Part shown: one piece after another, positions 8,101 through 17,756 of the stretch
How positions within the stretch are numbered: position 1 is the first letter of the stretch
Layout of the letters: each line of letters starts with the position of its first letter
Source of the DNA: Nostocales cyanobacterium Centralia_MAG_434
GTDB lineage: Bacteria; Cyanobacteriota; Cyanobacteriia; Cyanobacteriales; Nostocaceae
Direction of reading: 5' to 3'
Length of the DNA stretch: 37,945 nucleotides
NCBI GenBank assembly: GCA_021324415.1
Contig: JAJPJF010000531.1
Coordinates: 1 to 37,945, forward strand
Notes under the pieces: model-generated
What the model saw: the letters and a program-made list of their open reading frames with translations, nothing else
Told to the model about the DNA's origin: nothing
The model's database searches: none
Translations under genes and position numbers: made by a program

Positions 8101-9020
8101 TGAAGTTCTACATAACTAATTTCTGACGGTGCTACTCCAGCGTTAGCTAATGCTTGGCGAATGACCGCCTCTTGGGAAGGACCATTAGGTGCGGTCAGTC
8201 CATTACTACGACCATCTTGGTTAATGGCTGAACCAGCAATTAGGGCAATAATTCTGTCATTATCCCTGAGTGCATCCTTGAGGCGCTTGAGGACTACAAT
8301 TCCACATCCTTCTCCCCGTACATAACCATTGGCTTTCGCATCAAATGTCTTGCAGCGTCCATCAGGCGCCAACATCTGTGCCTGAGAAAAGATGATTGTC
8401 AACTCAGGGCATAGCAGCAAATTTACCCCACCGGCCAGGGCTAGGTGAGATTCACCACTACGCAGACTTTGGCAGGCTAGATGGATGGCCACTAGTGACG
8501 AAGAACAGGCCGTATCAATTGCCATACTCGGCCCACGAAAGTCAAATAGGTAAGAAATGCGGTTAGCTGCAATGCTAAAAGCATTTCCAGTGCCTATATA
8601 GGCATTGCCTGAAGTAGAACTACCTTGTAAAAGCTGCTGATAATCGTTGGAGGAAATGCCAATAAACACTCCTGTATTTGTGCGGGCTAGCTTTTCTGGT
8701 ACCTGAGCTGCATTCTCTAATGCCTCCCATGCGACTTCCAGCAACAGCCTTTGCTGAGGGTCCATGTAATTTGCTTCTCTCGGTGCAATCCCAAAGAATT
8801 GAGGATCAAACTGATCTACCTGATTCAAAAAGCCACCCCAACGGGTGTTCATTTTCCCTGGTCTACCTGGATTGGGGTCATAAAAAGCTTCTACATCCCA
8901 ACGATCTGGCGGGACTTCAGTGATCGCATCCACGCCATGAGATAAAAGTTGCCAAAATGCTTCTGAATTGTCGGCACCAGGAAAACGACAGCCAAGACCA
9001 ATAATAGCGATCGGTTCCAT
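5145..9020 (-). CDS. Type I PKS, single module KS-AT-ACP-TE without reductive domains
   Basis: The 1291 residues carry one module. KS spans about 1-425 with Cys172 (DTACSSS), His307 (ELHGTGT) and His347 (KTNIGHLEAA). AT spans about 537-835 with Ser629 (GHSLGE) and a CAFHSP motif typical of malonyl selection. ACP is at about 935-1010 with Ser972 (LGFDSL). A thioesterase spans 1055-1291 with Ser1132 (GHSLGA) and a C-terminal GDHFF His motif. The TE resembles stand-alone type II thioesterases (GrsT-like) fused in cis. With no KR, DH or ER, one round should yield a beta-keto chain, suiting a partner that condenses beta-ketoacyl groups. The upstream ACP gene ends 3 bp earlier and its last codons (AAGGAGGAG) supply the ribosome-binding site, so the two are translationally coupled. 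Confidence 0.93.
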   Translation of the reverse strand: MEPIAIIGLGCRFPGADNSEAFWQLLSHGVDAITEVPPDRWDVEAFYDPNPGRPGKMNTRWGGFLNQVDQFDPQFFGIAPREANYMDPQQRLLLEVAWEALENAAQVPEKLARTNTGVFIGISSNDYQQLLQGSSTSGNAYIGTGNAFSIAANRISYLFDFRGPSMAIDTACSSSLVAIHLACQSLRSGESHLALAGGVNLLLCPELTIIFSQAQMLAPDGRCKTFDAKANGYVRGEGCGIVVLKRLKDALRDNDRIIALIAGSAINQDGRSNGLTAPNGPSQEAVIRQALANAGVAPSEISYVELHGTGTSLGDPIEAEALGTVLAVGRPPSNRCAVGSVKTNIGHLEAAAGIAGLIKVALSLQHRQIPPSLHFQTPNPYIPLDKLPLQVQQTLESWPNLPVRALAGVSSFGFGGTNAHVILEMAPQVSREQKGKAEENSLSCAYLLPLSTRKPEALKTLARAYQELVTPKGLGGSLSLSDICYTASARRSHHDHRLALVFRNHEELSQSLEAFLQDKACCGVSWGRKQKNRDQKLVFVFSGQGPQWLGMGRELLSCEPVFRDTLEECDALLAPLAKWSLMTEFTSDAFGSRLEKTEIVQPVIFALQVALANLWHSWGIVPSAVVGHSLGEVAAAHVAGVLSLEDAVRIVFHRSRLMQQGTGQGQMAAVSLSVAESENLLAQYAGRLSVAAINSPNSIVLSGETTALQQVIQSLEQQQVFSKLLQVNCAFHSPQMEPYQDELARSLQDITPQAASIPIISTVTGKAQEGRDFDATYWARNIREPVYFTDAIDELIQTKHNLFVELSPHPALSRNISQCLHTHSARGIVLPSLRRHEGEKFVMLESLSILYTQGYPIDWSRLYPSGGRCVSLPSYPWQRERYWLEQDDTQLSQQHSENNKPNPKVSTIDATEVTEAEEAWSLTRSQLLAAEPGEQRTQLLESYMNGLLTKIMGLSTAKVDLQQPLYHLGFDSLMAVELRNRIEKDLDIVVALEFFAGLNITQFVTQILLLVEGKSLVQYPSQLNSSILEPLDITKDGDKQEPQVNLWITNRQSKSKNCLRLFCFPHAGAGASIFNSWLKELPPEIEVCPMQLPGREDRIQEEPFTRLSPLVQTLAPLLYPYLDIPFAFFGHSLGALISFELARELRRQDLPSPGILFISGSRAPQLPDLDLPIHRLAEPQFVETLRRLRGTPEEVLQNPALMKLLLPTLRADFAILETYLYVNDKQLDCPICAFGGTEDTKVSQNDLAAWSDQTHNFKLRMFAGDHFFLYNNRTLVLQAIAQEIQKFTSLK

Positions 9021-9023
9021 GAT

Positions 9024-9311
9024 CTACTCCTCCTTGAGTTGTGTGGCAACTTCAGTTTCTTCCGCTAGACGTTGAGCTAGCGTCGCAATTGTTGGATAAT
9101 TCCATAACAAAGTAGGAGATAGCGATCGCCCTAGCCACTTCTCCAGCTTGTTCAAAAGCACTAAAGCATCTGTTGAATCTAGATTGTAATTGTCGAAAGG
9201 CACATCGACATCTAACTCATCAGGTTCAATATCCATCCGTTCGGCAAGCTGTAAAACTAACCAGGTTTGAATTTGTTCTGCTGTTAGAAAATGTTGAGTA
9301 GATTTACTCAT
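9024..9311 (-). CDS. Free-standing acyl carrier protein
   Basis: This 95-residue ACP has the phosphopantetheine serine in YNLDSTDAL and the helix pattern of the PKS-type carrier fold, ending in PTLLWNYPTIATLA. It closely resembles the other free ACP in the window (30262-30552): both share a WL near the N-terminus, PFDxYNLDS, and PTLL..YPTI. That subtype is common next to fatty acyl-AMP ligases. It sits between the enoyl reductase and the KS-AT-ACP-TE synthase, so it may carry chains between the two synthases or receive one from the FAAL. It lies 108 bp downstream of the PfaD gene and is translationally coupled to the PKS gene. Confidence 0.92.
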   Translation of the reverse strand: MSKSTQHFLTAEQIQTWLVLQLAERMDIEPDELDVDVPFDNYNLDSTDALVLLNKLEKWLGRSLSPTLLWNYPTIATLAQRLAEETEVATQLKEE

Positions 9312-9419
9312 TTTTAAATTCTGAATGTGAGAGTTATGGGAGAATACTAAATTTTTAGTTAAAAAGGCTCCGCGGCAGTTTAAACTAAGGATCTATAACT
9401 AGCATTCACTTATCTAGCT

Positions 9420-11090
9420 TTAGACAAGATTTGAGTTGATTGGAGTAGGACAATATCTGCTGTAATGTGCAGGTATTTGCAGTCCTTGAATTTTTAGACT
9501 CTGTATCCGGTATAAAAATACAGTTCCCCTTAAAATATGGTGAGCAACATCAACGACCTTACGATTGCTTGGCTCAGCTAGATAAGAATCCTTTACCCAT
9601 TGATTGAAAGCACCCATTGCTGGACCGCACCAGATTTGATAATCGATTTCTCGACCTTTTTCTCCAGCATTAGACCAACGGGATGACAATCCTAAATACC
9701 AACGAAAAATTAGAGCCATCTTTACTTTAGGATCTTTAGCAGCCTTGGCTAATTTATCAGGATTTCTTTGGGCTAAATAAATGACAGTATCCTCCCAAAC
9801 AGATTCAAAACTCTTTCTAAAAATTTGTTTTTCTAATTTCTCTCTTTCCGCAGGTGGAATATCTTCAATGGTGTCATAGCTTTTGTAGAGTTCAAAAAGT
9901 TTCTGTGCTCGGATGGGAAACATTGTTCCTCTTTTAAGAACTTGAAGTTTGACTCCCATTTCAAACATATCTGCTGCTGGAGCCATAATCACATCTGTGG
10001 TCTCAGCTTGTGCTAGCAACTTCTTGACATATTCAGAAGTTCCAGCCTCAATACAAGACTGGTTAATAGAGCCTGTAACAACATAGGCTGCACCCATCAT
10101 AAAAGCAGCTAATGCTGATTGAGGAGTTGCAATCCCTCCAGCCACTCCAACCCTGATGGGTTTTTCGTAAGCGTATTTTTCTTGAATTTCATCTCTCAAC
10201 TCTAGGATAGAGGGTAAGAGACAGACCAAAGGACGATTATCCGTATGACCCCCAGAATCTGCCTCCACAGTAATATCATCGGCCATCGGAATTTTTGCAG
10301 CTAAGTTTGCTTGTAATTCAGTGATTAGACCTTGCTCAACTAGTTCTTTGAGAAACTTGGTCGGAGCTGGTTGAAGAAATTTGGTGGCGACTTCTCTTCG
10401 GGAAATTTTAGCAATAACTTTGTTTTTAATTTCAATTTGATTTTCCGCATTCAAAGCCAGCCCAGCAGCTCGGTAATAGACGATATTGGGAGTCAAGTCT
10501 AAAAATGCAGAAGCTTCTATTGTTCTCACACCATATTTGAGATACAAATCAACTGCAGCGCGTTCAATGGCAGGTTCACTGGGACTATGGATTAAATTGA
10601 AAGCGAATGGACCATGAGGCAAAGCCTGTTGAATACGATTAATAGCTGCTTCGATGCGTGCAGGACTTAACCCACCAGCGCCAAAAGAACTCAAAATTTT
10701 TTCTTTTCCCAGAGCTATGACTAATTCTTCAGACGCAATACCACCAGCCATCGCACCACTGGCATATGCATACTTTACACCATGAAAGGCTAGGAAACTG
10801 CGATCGCCTAACTGTTGCATTGAAAGTGGTGGAACAGAAAACAGGACTTCCACCTGTCCTATTTTACTATTCTCGTCAGAATACACACAGCCTTTATTAG
10901 TGACACCAATCTGTCCTTCAAACCTCAAAATATGACAAGGCTGATCTATATTTAGCAATTTAGCCTTGATCCCTGTTTGATCAAAAGATACCCAATCTAA
11001 AGAACCCTGCCAGTTTAGTTTTTGAGCATGAAAATAGTCAGGCACGCTAAGGCCATTATCATTTCTACTTTTTACTGCTGCACTTATCAT
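9420..11090 (-). CDS. PfaD-family FMN-dependent enoyl reductase
   Basis: The 556-residue protein is a PfaD-type trans-acting enoyl reductase, related to 2-nitropropane dioxygenase TIM barrels that bind FMN. Visible family features are GAMAGGIASEELV near 120, FGAGGLSP, the HSPSEP segment, ADSGGHTDNRP near 285 and VGVAGGIATPQSA near 320. A long C-terminal helical region carries WYLGLSSRWSNAGEKGR. In PUFA and heterocyst-glycolipid pathways this protein reduces the enoyl intermediate on the ACPs of the KS-AT-ACP synthase, which lacks an ER of its own. It lies between the KS-CLF-AT gene and the free ACP with short spacers, and AGAGGA nine bases before the ATG supports the start. No key segment appears missing. 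Confidence 0.92.
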   Translation of the reverse strand: MISAAVKSRNDNGLSVPDYFHAQKLNWQGSLDWVSFDQTGIKAKLLNIDQPCHILRFEGQIGVTNKGCVYSDENSKIGQVEVLFSVPPLSMQQLGDRSFLAFHGVKYAYASGAMAGGIASEELVIALGKEKILSSFGAGGLSPARIEAAINRIQQALPHGPFAFNLIHSPSEPAIERAAVDLYLKYGVRTIEASAFLDLTPNIVYYRAAGLALNAENQIEIKNKVIAKISRREVATKFLQPAPTKFLKELVEQGLITELQANLAAKIPMADDITVEADSGGHTDNRPLVCLLPSILELRDEIQEKYAYEKPIRVGVAGGIATPQSALAAFMMGAAYVVTGSINQSCIEAGTSEYVKKLLAQAETTDVIMAPAADMFEMGVKLQVLKRGTMFPIRAQKLFELYKSYDTIEDIPPAEREKLEKQIFRKSFESVWEDTVIYLAQRNPDKLAKAAKDPKVKMALIFRWYLGLSSRWSNAGEKGREIDYQIWCGPAMGAFNQWVKDSYLAEPSNRKVVDVAHHILRGTVFLYRIQSLKIQGLQIPAHYSRYCPTPINSNLV

Positions 11091-11150
11091 AGTTTTTAGT
11101 CCTCTAAGTACAAACGGATACCCTACCTTTTATCTACTCCCTTCTCCTAA

Positions 11151-14100
11151 TTATTTTTGATTTAGAAAATGTTGTGAACAAGCTATTTGTAACTGAATGA
11201 TTGATCTGATTCTCTTTAAAGATTCATGCCGAAATTGTAAAAAAGTAGTATGAGATTTTGTCATTCTTGTAATATCCGCACTCAGCTTATTCAATTGTGC
11301 TTTGCGTGAATCTAATGGTTCTAAATCGCGATTAGTATTGAGTTTTTCTAATTTTTGAGATAGAACTTGTTCTAGATTTTCTAGATTAGCTTTTTCTTGT
11401 GAAGTTTGTGAGTTGTCTAAAGTTTTAATGTTTTCATTTGAAAAACTTTGATAACTGTCTGTTTTGCCAAGCATATTTCTTTCGGATTGAGAGTAGCTTA
11501 CTTTGTTTGATTCTTGAAAATTTTGTATTCTTAGATGTTTTTGAAAACTTTGTTCAGAAGATTTCTTTTTAGATATAGAGATATCATGGATAATTTTCTG
11601 ACTTTCATCACTTAAGATTTTGTCTCTAATACGACACCCACCTAAAGTTATTTTTTTAATCATTGATTGGGCAGGTATCAAAGTTTTTTGTGGTGAACAG
11701 TACAATGGTGATAAATCCAAAGTAATCCGATGACTGACAAGCATTGCTAATGCTCTGATAATAGAATGATGATCGTCTACACCTCGTTTGTTAAGAGGTA
11801 CTGCAAGATGTTCTTTATGCTTGAGACTTTCACTAATCCATCTAGAACAAGTGCTTCCTGCGCCTACCTCGATAAATATTCGAGTGCCATCCTCGTAGAC
11901 TCGATTGATTAACCGAGGAAAGTCAAGTTGCTGACATAGACATTGGGCTAAAGTGTGACCAATAGTATTACTGTTAAGACTAATAGGTTTGTAATCTGCA
12001 GCCGAATAAAAAACAACCTCTGATAAATTTTGGATAGGTAAAGTATTTAATTTAACGAGTTCATGATATTCAGAGCACACTGGTTCACAATGAAGGACAT
12101 GGTTGAAGGGAACGCGGAAAGAATCACAATTGAGAGTCGCGATCACCTTTTGACACTCTTGGGGATCACCAGCAATGACGACTTCTTTTGGTGTATTGAT
12201 ATGAGTGAGAAAAACCCGTTTTACTTTTTGTTCCTCACGTTTTAGGTATTCTATAACCTGAGATGCAGGGGTCATGAGAACATAATTACTCCAAATTTCT
12301 GCATTTTCATGTTCTTGTCCCAGAGGTACCCCCCAATATTTGCGAACTGCATTTTTAGGTCCAGACAACTGGGTTTTAAACACAGAAGAAGAACTGAGTA
12401 GATTTAGACTTTGATCGTAATTAGACCAGATAGACTCGGCACACATCATACTGAGTTCCCCTAAACTATAGCCAAAGGTAGATTGGGGTTGAATTTGAAA
12501 ATAATCTCGCATGATTGCAGCCAAGCCTATAGCAAAGCCAATTCCAGAACCAACCATTGCCTGTGTATCATTTAATAATTCCTGCTCAAGCCTTTCTATC
12601 TGTCTATTTGATAATAAACTCAAGCTTCTGGGATAAATGAGCTTTTCTCTATATACCTGTCCCATTTCAGCAACATAAGTGTTAACAGGTTCGTAAATTT
12701 TCGGAAACAACCGCAAAATTTGCCGACCTAGTCCGATATAAGAATTAAATAAACCAGGATACACAAAAGCAATACCGCCCTGTTTGCCCAACGGTTTAGC
12801 TGTAAAATAGCTACCCATAGGAGTTTTCCAGTCTTTTCCTCGCTCAAAGGCATAGGTAACACCCTGAATAGCCCGGCGGATTTCCTGAATCAATTCATCT
12901 TTATTGTGTCCTAGAATTGCTAGTGTGTAGGTTGCGCGAGAATGCTTTTGAAAAGTCGCAAAGGTAAGACTGGCAGCATTAGATAGACAAGAGCAATCTG
13001 CAATAGTTTTCTCTAAAGCATTCAGCTGTTCTAGCAAAGTCGATTTCTCATCAGCAGCAAGCGGAAACAGATAGAAAGGTATTAGCTCTAAATACTTGCT
13101 CTTGCGTTCTAAATGAGTGGTTTCCTCCGATAAAATCAAATGTGCATGAGTCCGGTCTAGACCTAATCCATTAATAGCTGCAACTCTGGTGGATGCTCCC
13201 TGTTCTAAAAACCACGGTTTTGATTCGGTGGCTACATAAAAAGGACTACCTTGCCAAACCTCTGGCTTTTTAGGCCCAGTCCACTTAGGAGTTGCAGGAA
13301 TATAGCGATAATACAAACAGAGTGCAGTTTTGATTAAGCTGGCCATCCCCGAAGCGGCATAGGTATGACCAATATTAGCTTTAACACTGCCAAGTGCACA
13401 CCTTAAATCTCTTCCAACAGATTGATATGCCTGCATCAAACCTTGAATCTCGGACTCATCTTCTGCAGCCAAACCACTGCCATACACTTCTATATAGTTG
13501 ATATCAATGGGTTTGAGGCCTGCTGCCATAAAAGCCTGTTGACATGCTTGCGTAACGGTTTTAGCAGTAGATGGCAGTGGGAAGTCTTTTAATTCTTCTG
13601 AATTAGCAGGCTCCTCCTGTATCAAACTAATGGCATCAATCACGCTGTAGATGCGATTTTGCTCTTGTTTGGCTGTATCTAGACGTTTGAGGATAACAGC
13701 GCCAGCACCTTCCCCAACCATCCAGCCATTGGTGTTTTGATTGTAAGAGAGGGTATTTGTGCCTGTGTTAATGTTTGCCAGTTGGTTTCGCCACAAAACA
13801 TTTTCGACTCCGCCAGCAAGATCGACAGCACCGACAATAACAGTGTCCACTTCCCTGGCAGTCAGTAGCATTTGGGCAACTTCTAGAGCTTTGAATACGG
13901 AATTCTCTCCCGCGCTGAGTGTAAATGAAGGGCCAGTAAAATTCCATAACACAGAAATACGACTAGCCACGATGTTTCCAACATAACTCAAGTATTCACT
14001 GCTATCTAGTCCTCTATGGATACTATCTTTGACAATAGTTTCTAGTTGAGAGATTTGTTCGGGGGTAACAGACACGCTTTCAGCCATCAAACCTTCTTGA

Positions 14101-15905
14101 ATTTGCCAGGACAAATTCCATCTTTGTTGAAGTTGATGAGCAGCAAGCTCTGTCTCCATAGCGATAATGACAGCCACATTTTCCCCTTGAGCAACTCCCG
14201 CATCTTTGAGGGCACGATCAGCTACCTTAAGCATCAGTAATTGCTGTGGATTGAGCTTTTCTGCTTCATTTGGTGGTATTTTGAAATGCATTGGATCAAT
14301 TTCAAAATCTTCGATATATGCTCCTAACGGCGCTTCACCCTCTTCAAAGCCATAAGCTGTGAGCAATTGCTGTTGCTGTTCTATCCCCTTCCATCGCTTG
14401 GGAGGAAGAGTACGAAAATATTGCCTTCCTTCATAAATACCGCGTTCAAAAGCATCTAAGCCGTCACAGGAGCCAAAAAAGGCATCCATCCCAACAATGG
14501 CAAGTTTAGCGGGGTGCAGAGGTTCAGAAGTGGTCGGAAGAAAATTCTTGATATTCTCTATATTTCCTCGCTCTAAAATCATGTGGGCGTTATTACCGCC
14601 AAAGCCGAAGGCACTAACTGCTGCATGTTTGATACTTTTATTAGGCCAAATAATAGTATCTTTAACAATGCGCTCGGTAGAGATTGCCTGATTTGAGACG
14701 CTCAGAGGTTCACTGATATTAATTGTTGCGGGAATTATACCCTTGGACATGCTCAAAATGATTTTGATGGTACTGGCAATACCCGCAGCCGTTAGCAGAT
14801 GACCAATGTTGGATTTGACGGAACCGACTACAGGAGATGCTTGATGTTGGCCGAAGAAGGCATCTATTGTACTGAGTTCGGTTGTATCTCCAACTAAAGT
14901 ACCAGTAGCATGACATTCTAAATAATCAATATCTTTGGGATTAATTTTTGCTTCTTCATAGGCTCTTTGATAAGCCAGCATTTGTCCTTTGGGATTAGGG
15001 CTGAGGAGATGTTTGCCCCTACCATCATTTGACAATCCGATACCACAGATAGTGGCGTAAATAGGATCGCCGTCCCTAATTGCCTCACTATATCGTTTCA
15101 GAACTACCATACCAACTCCCTCTGCTGGAGTTAGACCTGTAGATAACTTATCTAAGGGACGGCTGATGCCATTTTCAGGGTAAGCTTGAACACCAGACAT
15201 TATCATCCGAGTAAAAAGTTGATCGGGATAGCAGATGCCTCCAGCTAACATTAAATTGGCTTTTTGTCTTAACAAGTAATAAGATGCCAGCTTCATTGCA
15301 TACAATACAGATGAACAGGCAGCGTCTAAAGAAAAATTAATACTAGAAAGAGCAAGTGCTTGGGCTACTAATGCTGAGGGTAAGCCAGAAGTGTTTGCAT
15401 TACACCAACATGCTTGAGCCTCCGAATTTGGTAACCGGAAGTTTGCATCCCCCAAAAGCTCTCTAACAGCAGGCTCTATCGCCTGCTGATAAATTGGTGC
15501 AAACACTTGATTAGAGAATTTAGTAGGTACTGAAAGATTACCTAAGATGATGCCACACTTTGAGAGAACTTTTTGATTCTGCCAATAATGACTCTGCTGT
15601 AAAGCTTGTTTAGCAACATAAAGTGAACTCTTAAATATAGGATCTAATTTTTCTAGAAATTCTGCTGGTAGATTATATCCTGTTGGATCGAACTTGAAGT
15701 CACGGATATGTCCTCCCAGCAAGTAATAAATTTTGTCTAGTTTTCCTTTTTTGGGATCGTAAAATATTGTAGGTTCTACTCCCATCTCTTCAACAGTCAC
15801 TGATGTTATTGAATTTTTTTGCTCGATTAGATTTTGCCAAAATTCGTCAGGGTTTTTGGCATCTGGAAAGAGACATGATAATCCAATGATTGCTATTTTC
15901 TCCAT
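11151..15905 (-). CDS. KS-CLF-AT protein of a PUFA/heterocyst-glycolipid-type synthase
   Basis: The 1584 residues contain an active ketosynthase (Cys197 in DAACSS, His332 in ECHATGT, His369 in KSNIGH). A second KS-like domain follows at about 466-930, where the Cys motif is replaced by SAGENS and the first His motif reads EVYGSG. This is a chain-length-factor domain. Next comes an acyltransferase with GYSLGE near residue 1190, the form seen in PfaB-like AT domains. The last 200 residues are polar, Gln/Lys/Ser-rich and likely coiled coil. In the Pfa/Hgl systems KS-CLF pairs set chain length in iterative synthesis. Start choice is supported by GGGAG seven bases upstream. It lies 64 bp after the KR-DH gene, in the same operon. 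Confidence 0.9.
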   Translation of the reverse strand: MEKIAIIGLSCLFPDAKNPDEFWQNLIEQKNSITSVTVEEMGVEPTIFYDPKKGKLDKIYYLLGGHIRDFKFDPTGYNLPAEFLEKLDPIFKSSLYVAKQALQQSHYWQNQKVLSKCGIILGNLSVPTKFSNQVFAPIYQQAIEPAVRELLGDANFRLPNSEAQACWCNANTSGLPSALVAQALALSSINFSLDAACSSVLYAMKLASYYLLRQKANLMLAGGICYPDQLFTRMIMSGVQAYPENGISRPLDKLSTGLTPAEGVGMVVLKRYSEAIRDGDPIYATICGIGLSNDGRGKHLLSPNPKGQMLAYQRAYEEAKINPKDIDYLECHATGTLVGDTTELSTIDAFFGQHQASPVVGSVKSNIGHLLTAAGIASTIKIILSMSKGIIPATINISEPLSVSNQAISTERIVKDTIIWPNKSIKHAAVSAFGFGGNNAHMILERGNIENIKNFLPTTSEPLHPAKLAIVGMDAFFGSCDGLDAFERGIYEGRQYFRTLPPKRWKGIEQQQQLLTAYGFEEGEAPLGAYIEDFEIDPMHFKIPPNEAEKLNPQQLLMLKVADRALKDAGVAQGENVAVIIAMETELAAHQLQQRWNLSWQIQEGLMAESVSVTPEQISQLETIVKDSIHRGLDSSEYLSYVGNIVASRISVLWNFTGPSFTLSAGENSVFKALEVAQMLLTAREVDTVIVGAVDLAGGVENVLWRNQLANINTGTNTLSYNQNTNGWMVGEGAGAVILKRLDTAKQEQNRIYSVIDAISLIQEEPANSEELKDFPLPSTAKTVTQACQQAFMAAGLKPIDINYIEVYGSGLAAEDESEIQGLMQAYQSVGRDLRCALGSVKANIGHTYAASGMASLIKTALCLYYRYIPATPKWTGPKKPEVWQGSPFYVATESKPWFLEQGASTRVAAINGLGLDRTHAHLILSEETTHLERKSKYLELIPFYLFPLAADEKSTLLEQLNALEKTIADCSCLSNAASLTFATFQKHSRATYTLAILGHNKDELIQEIRRAIQGVTYAFERGKDWKTPMGSYFTAKPLGKQGGIAFVYPGLFNSYIGLGRQILRLFPKIYEPVNTYVAEMGQVYREKLIYPRSLSLLSNRQIERLEQELLNDTQAMVGSGIGFAIGLAAIMRDYFQIQPQSTFGYSLGELSMMCAESIWSNYDQSLNLLSSSSVFKTQLSGPKNAVRKYWGVPLGQEHENAEIWSNYVLMTPASQVIEYLKREEQKVKRVFLTHINTPKEVVIAGDPQECQKVIATLNCDSFRVPFNHVLHCEPVCSEYHELVKLNTLPIQNLSEVVFYSAADYKPISLNSNTIGHTLAQCLCQQLDFPRLINRVYEDGTRIFIEVGAGSTCSRWISESLKHKEHLAVPLNKRGVDDHHSIIRALAMLVSHRITLDLSPLYCSPQKTLIPAQSMIKKITLGGCRIRDKILSDESQKIIHDISISKKKSSEQSFQKHLRIQNFQESNKVSYSQSERNMLGKTDSYQSFSNENIKTLDNSQTSQEKANLENLEQVLSQKLEKLNTNRDLEPLDSRKAQLNKLSADITRMTKSHTTFLQFRHESLKRIRSIIQLQIACSQHFLNQK

Positions 15906-15969
15906 TACTTATCTCCCAAAAATAGTATTTTATACTCTGGTATTTATTTATTGAAATAGCTTTTTGCAA

Positions 15970-17703
15970 TCATCTCTGCCTCAATTGTTCTCGAGAAATA
16001 ATTGTTCCCTTACCACCCATAATCTGTGAGTATATCTGTCCTTGACTATTGTGTACTATAACATCAGCTTTCACAACAGTCTCTGTTTTGGGTTTAATTT
16101 CTGCAGTTACATAAAATGTCTCATTTAATGGAATTTCTGTGAATTGTTCTACTTTTTGTACTTGAGCAGGTAGACAATTCTGCTGATAAAAGTGTTCTAG
16201 CCAAATCCACACCGACTGAATCTGAATGTCTGCAAGATAGGGATTAAACGTTTGTACCAGGAACTGTCCTTGTTTTCTCTCGGTAATACCTTGCCAAGAA
16301 CATTCCGTTGTGATTTTTTCAAAATTAATATTTAAAATTCTTTTTACACCTTGAAAGGCTGGGCCATGAAATAATGCACCTTCACCATTTTGATAAAGTG
16401 ATTTATTAAGATCGGAGATTGAGTAATTAGATTCTAAGTTAACTGATTCATAAAATGGAGGCACAGGAATTTTTCTTTTTAAATTAATTTGAGTAGCATA
16501 GTGATAATAATAAAGAGTTTTTTTGGATTTATTTTTACTTAAAATTTTTGCTTCAAAATCTATTTCATTGTTATTTTTATTGATTTCTTTCAACTCTAAA
16601 ATATATTCATCTGCCAAGGTTTTATCAAAAATAATTCCTTTCAAGGTCTGGAAGTTGGTGAAACTAAAAAGTGTGTAGCCAGGATAAAGCTGTTCACAGG
16701 TATTAGACATCCATGACATGACACAAGTCGCTGGTAAAACTGAATAACCAGCAATTACATGATCTTGCAAAAATGGATTTGCTTCCAGTGTCAGTTTGCG
16801 GCGAATATGGTAGGTGCGGAGGTCAGAGTCAACCTGGCTAACTGTTGGAAATACTGGAGTGCCAACAACAACTTGCACAGTTGCATGATGGGTATTATCT
16901 AGTTCTTCAACTAGCATTTGTGTGCCGACTTCAACAGGAATAATATCAATATTTCGCTCTTGAAAAACTTTCTTTAATTCTGGAGTTACCATACCAGTTT
17001 CCCAGGGACCCCAATTGATGGCAACTACATGACAGTCGGGATAATGTAACTTGACAAGATAGGCTGATTTGTTGAGGATTTCATTGGCGATCGCGTAGTC
17101 TGTTTGACCGCTATTCCCATAAAAACCGGCAACAGAAGAAAAGAGCACTAAATAATCAAGTTGATTGATATTCACACAAGAGAACAGATTTTCTAAACCC
17201 TTGACTTTAGCCGCGTACACAGTTTCAAAATCTTGTTCTGACTTATTTTCAATCAACTTATCGGCTAAATTTCCAGCCCCGTGGATGATTCCTGTGATTG
17301 GACCTATACCTTGAACAGCGATCGCGAGTTTCTCCTTTAAGGCGATTACATCAGTGACATCCACACTAATATATTCTGCTTGCCCTCCTGCTTGCTCAAT
17401 ACTAGACAGCGTTTTTTGAATTTCTCGGCTGGATGAAATATGATTAAACATCCTTTGTACTGTTTTGGGTGTAGGCTTTTCTCCTAAAGAGTAGAAATAT
17501 TCCATGATTCGTTTTTTCAATTCAAACTCATCAAAACAATCTCTTGCCCAATCTGGTTCAACTCCCAATGATGAACGACCTAGGAGAATAAATCGACATT
17601 GGTAGTGTTGTGCTAGTTTCAGCACACACTCTCGTGTGATACCTTTTCCACCACCACTGACAAGAAAAACAGATGAGGAAGTAATTTGGGATTTTTTTCT
17701 CAT
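15970..17703 (-). CDS. Ketoreductase-dehydratase (KR-DH) protein
   Basis: The N-terminal half is the catalytic subdomain of a PKS ketoreductase: NADPH motif GGGKGIT at 17-23, Lys166, Ser190 (LFSSVAG), Tyr203 and Asn207. The C-terminal half is a PKS-type dehydratase: His315 in HVIAGYSVLP, a fully conserved HxxxGxxxxP pattern, then HGPAFQG and Asp492 in the second hot-dog (PYLADIQIQ). In single-chain PfaA/HglE-type synthases these domains follow the ACPs; here they form a separate 577-residue protein. The structural KR subdomain that normally precedes the catalytic one is encoded upstream at 18605-19372, beyond an intervening SDR gene. GGGGA six bases before the ATG is a good ribosome-binding site, so this piece is independently translated. 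Confidence 0.88.
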   Translation of the reverse strand: MRKKSQITSSSVFLVSGGGKGITRECVLKLAQHYQCRFILLGRSSLGVEPDWARDCFDEFELKKRIMEYFYSLGEKPTPKTVQRMFNHISSSREIQKTLSSIEQAGGQAEYISVDVTDVIALKEKLAIAVQGIGPITGIIHGAGNLADKLIENKSEQDFETVYAAKVKGLENLFSCVNINQLDYLVLFSSVAGFYGNSGQTDYAIANEILNKSAYLVKLHYPDCHVVAINWGPWETGMVTPELKKVFQERNIDIIPVEVGTQMLVEELDNTHHATVQVVVGTPVFPTVSQVDSDLRTYHIRRKLTLEANPFLQDHVIAGYSVLPATCVMSWMSNTCEQLYPGYTLFSFTNFQTLKGIIFDKTLADEYILELKEINKNNNEIDFEAKILSKNKSKKTLYYYHYATQINLKRKIPVPPFYESVNLESNYSISDLNKSLYQNGEGALFHGPAFQGVKRILNINFEKITTECSWQGITERKQGQFLVQTFNPYLADIQIQSVWIWLEHFYQQNCLPAQVQKVEQFTEIPLNETFYVTAEIKPKTETVVKADVIVHNSQGQIYSQIMGGKGTIISREQLRQR

Positions 17704-17756
17704 AGATTCCCCTGGTTAGATGCAAACTCTAAATTATTGAATGATTCAAATTCTGA

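Noticed and set aside
11151-15905. Second KS domain of the KS-CLF-AT protein read as an inactivating mutation
   Set aside because: Loss of the Cys and first His is the expected state of chain-length-factor domains in PUFA and heterocyst-glycolipid synthases.
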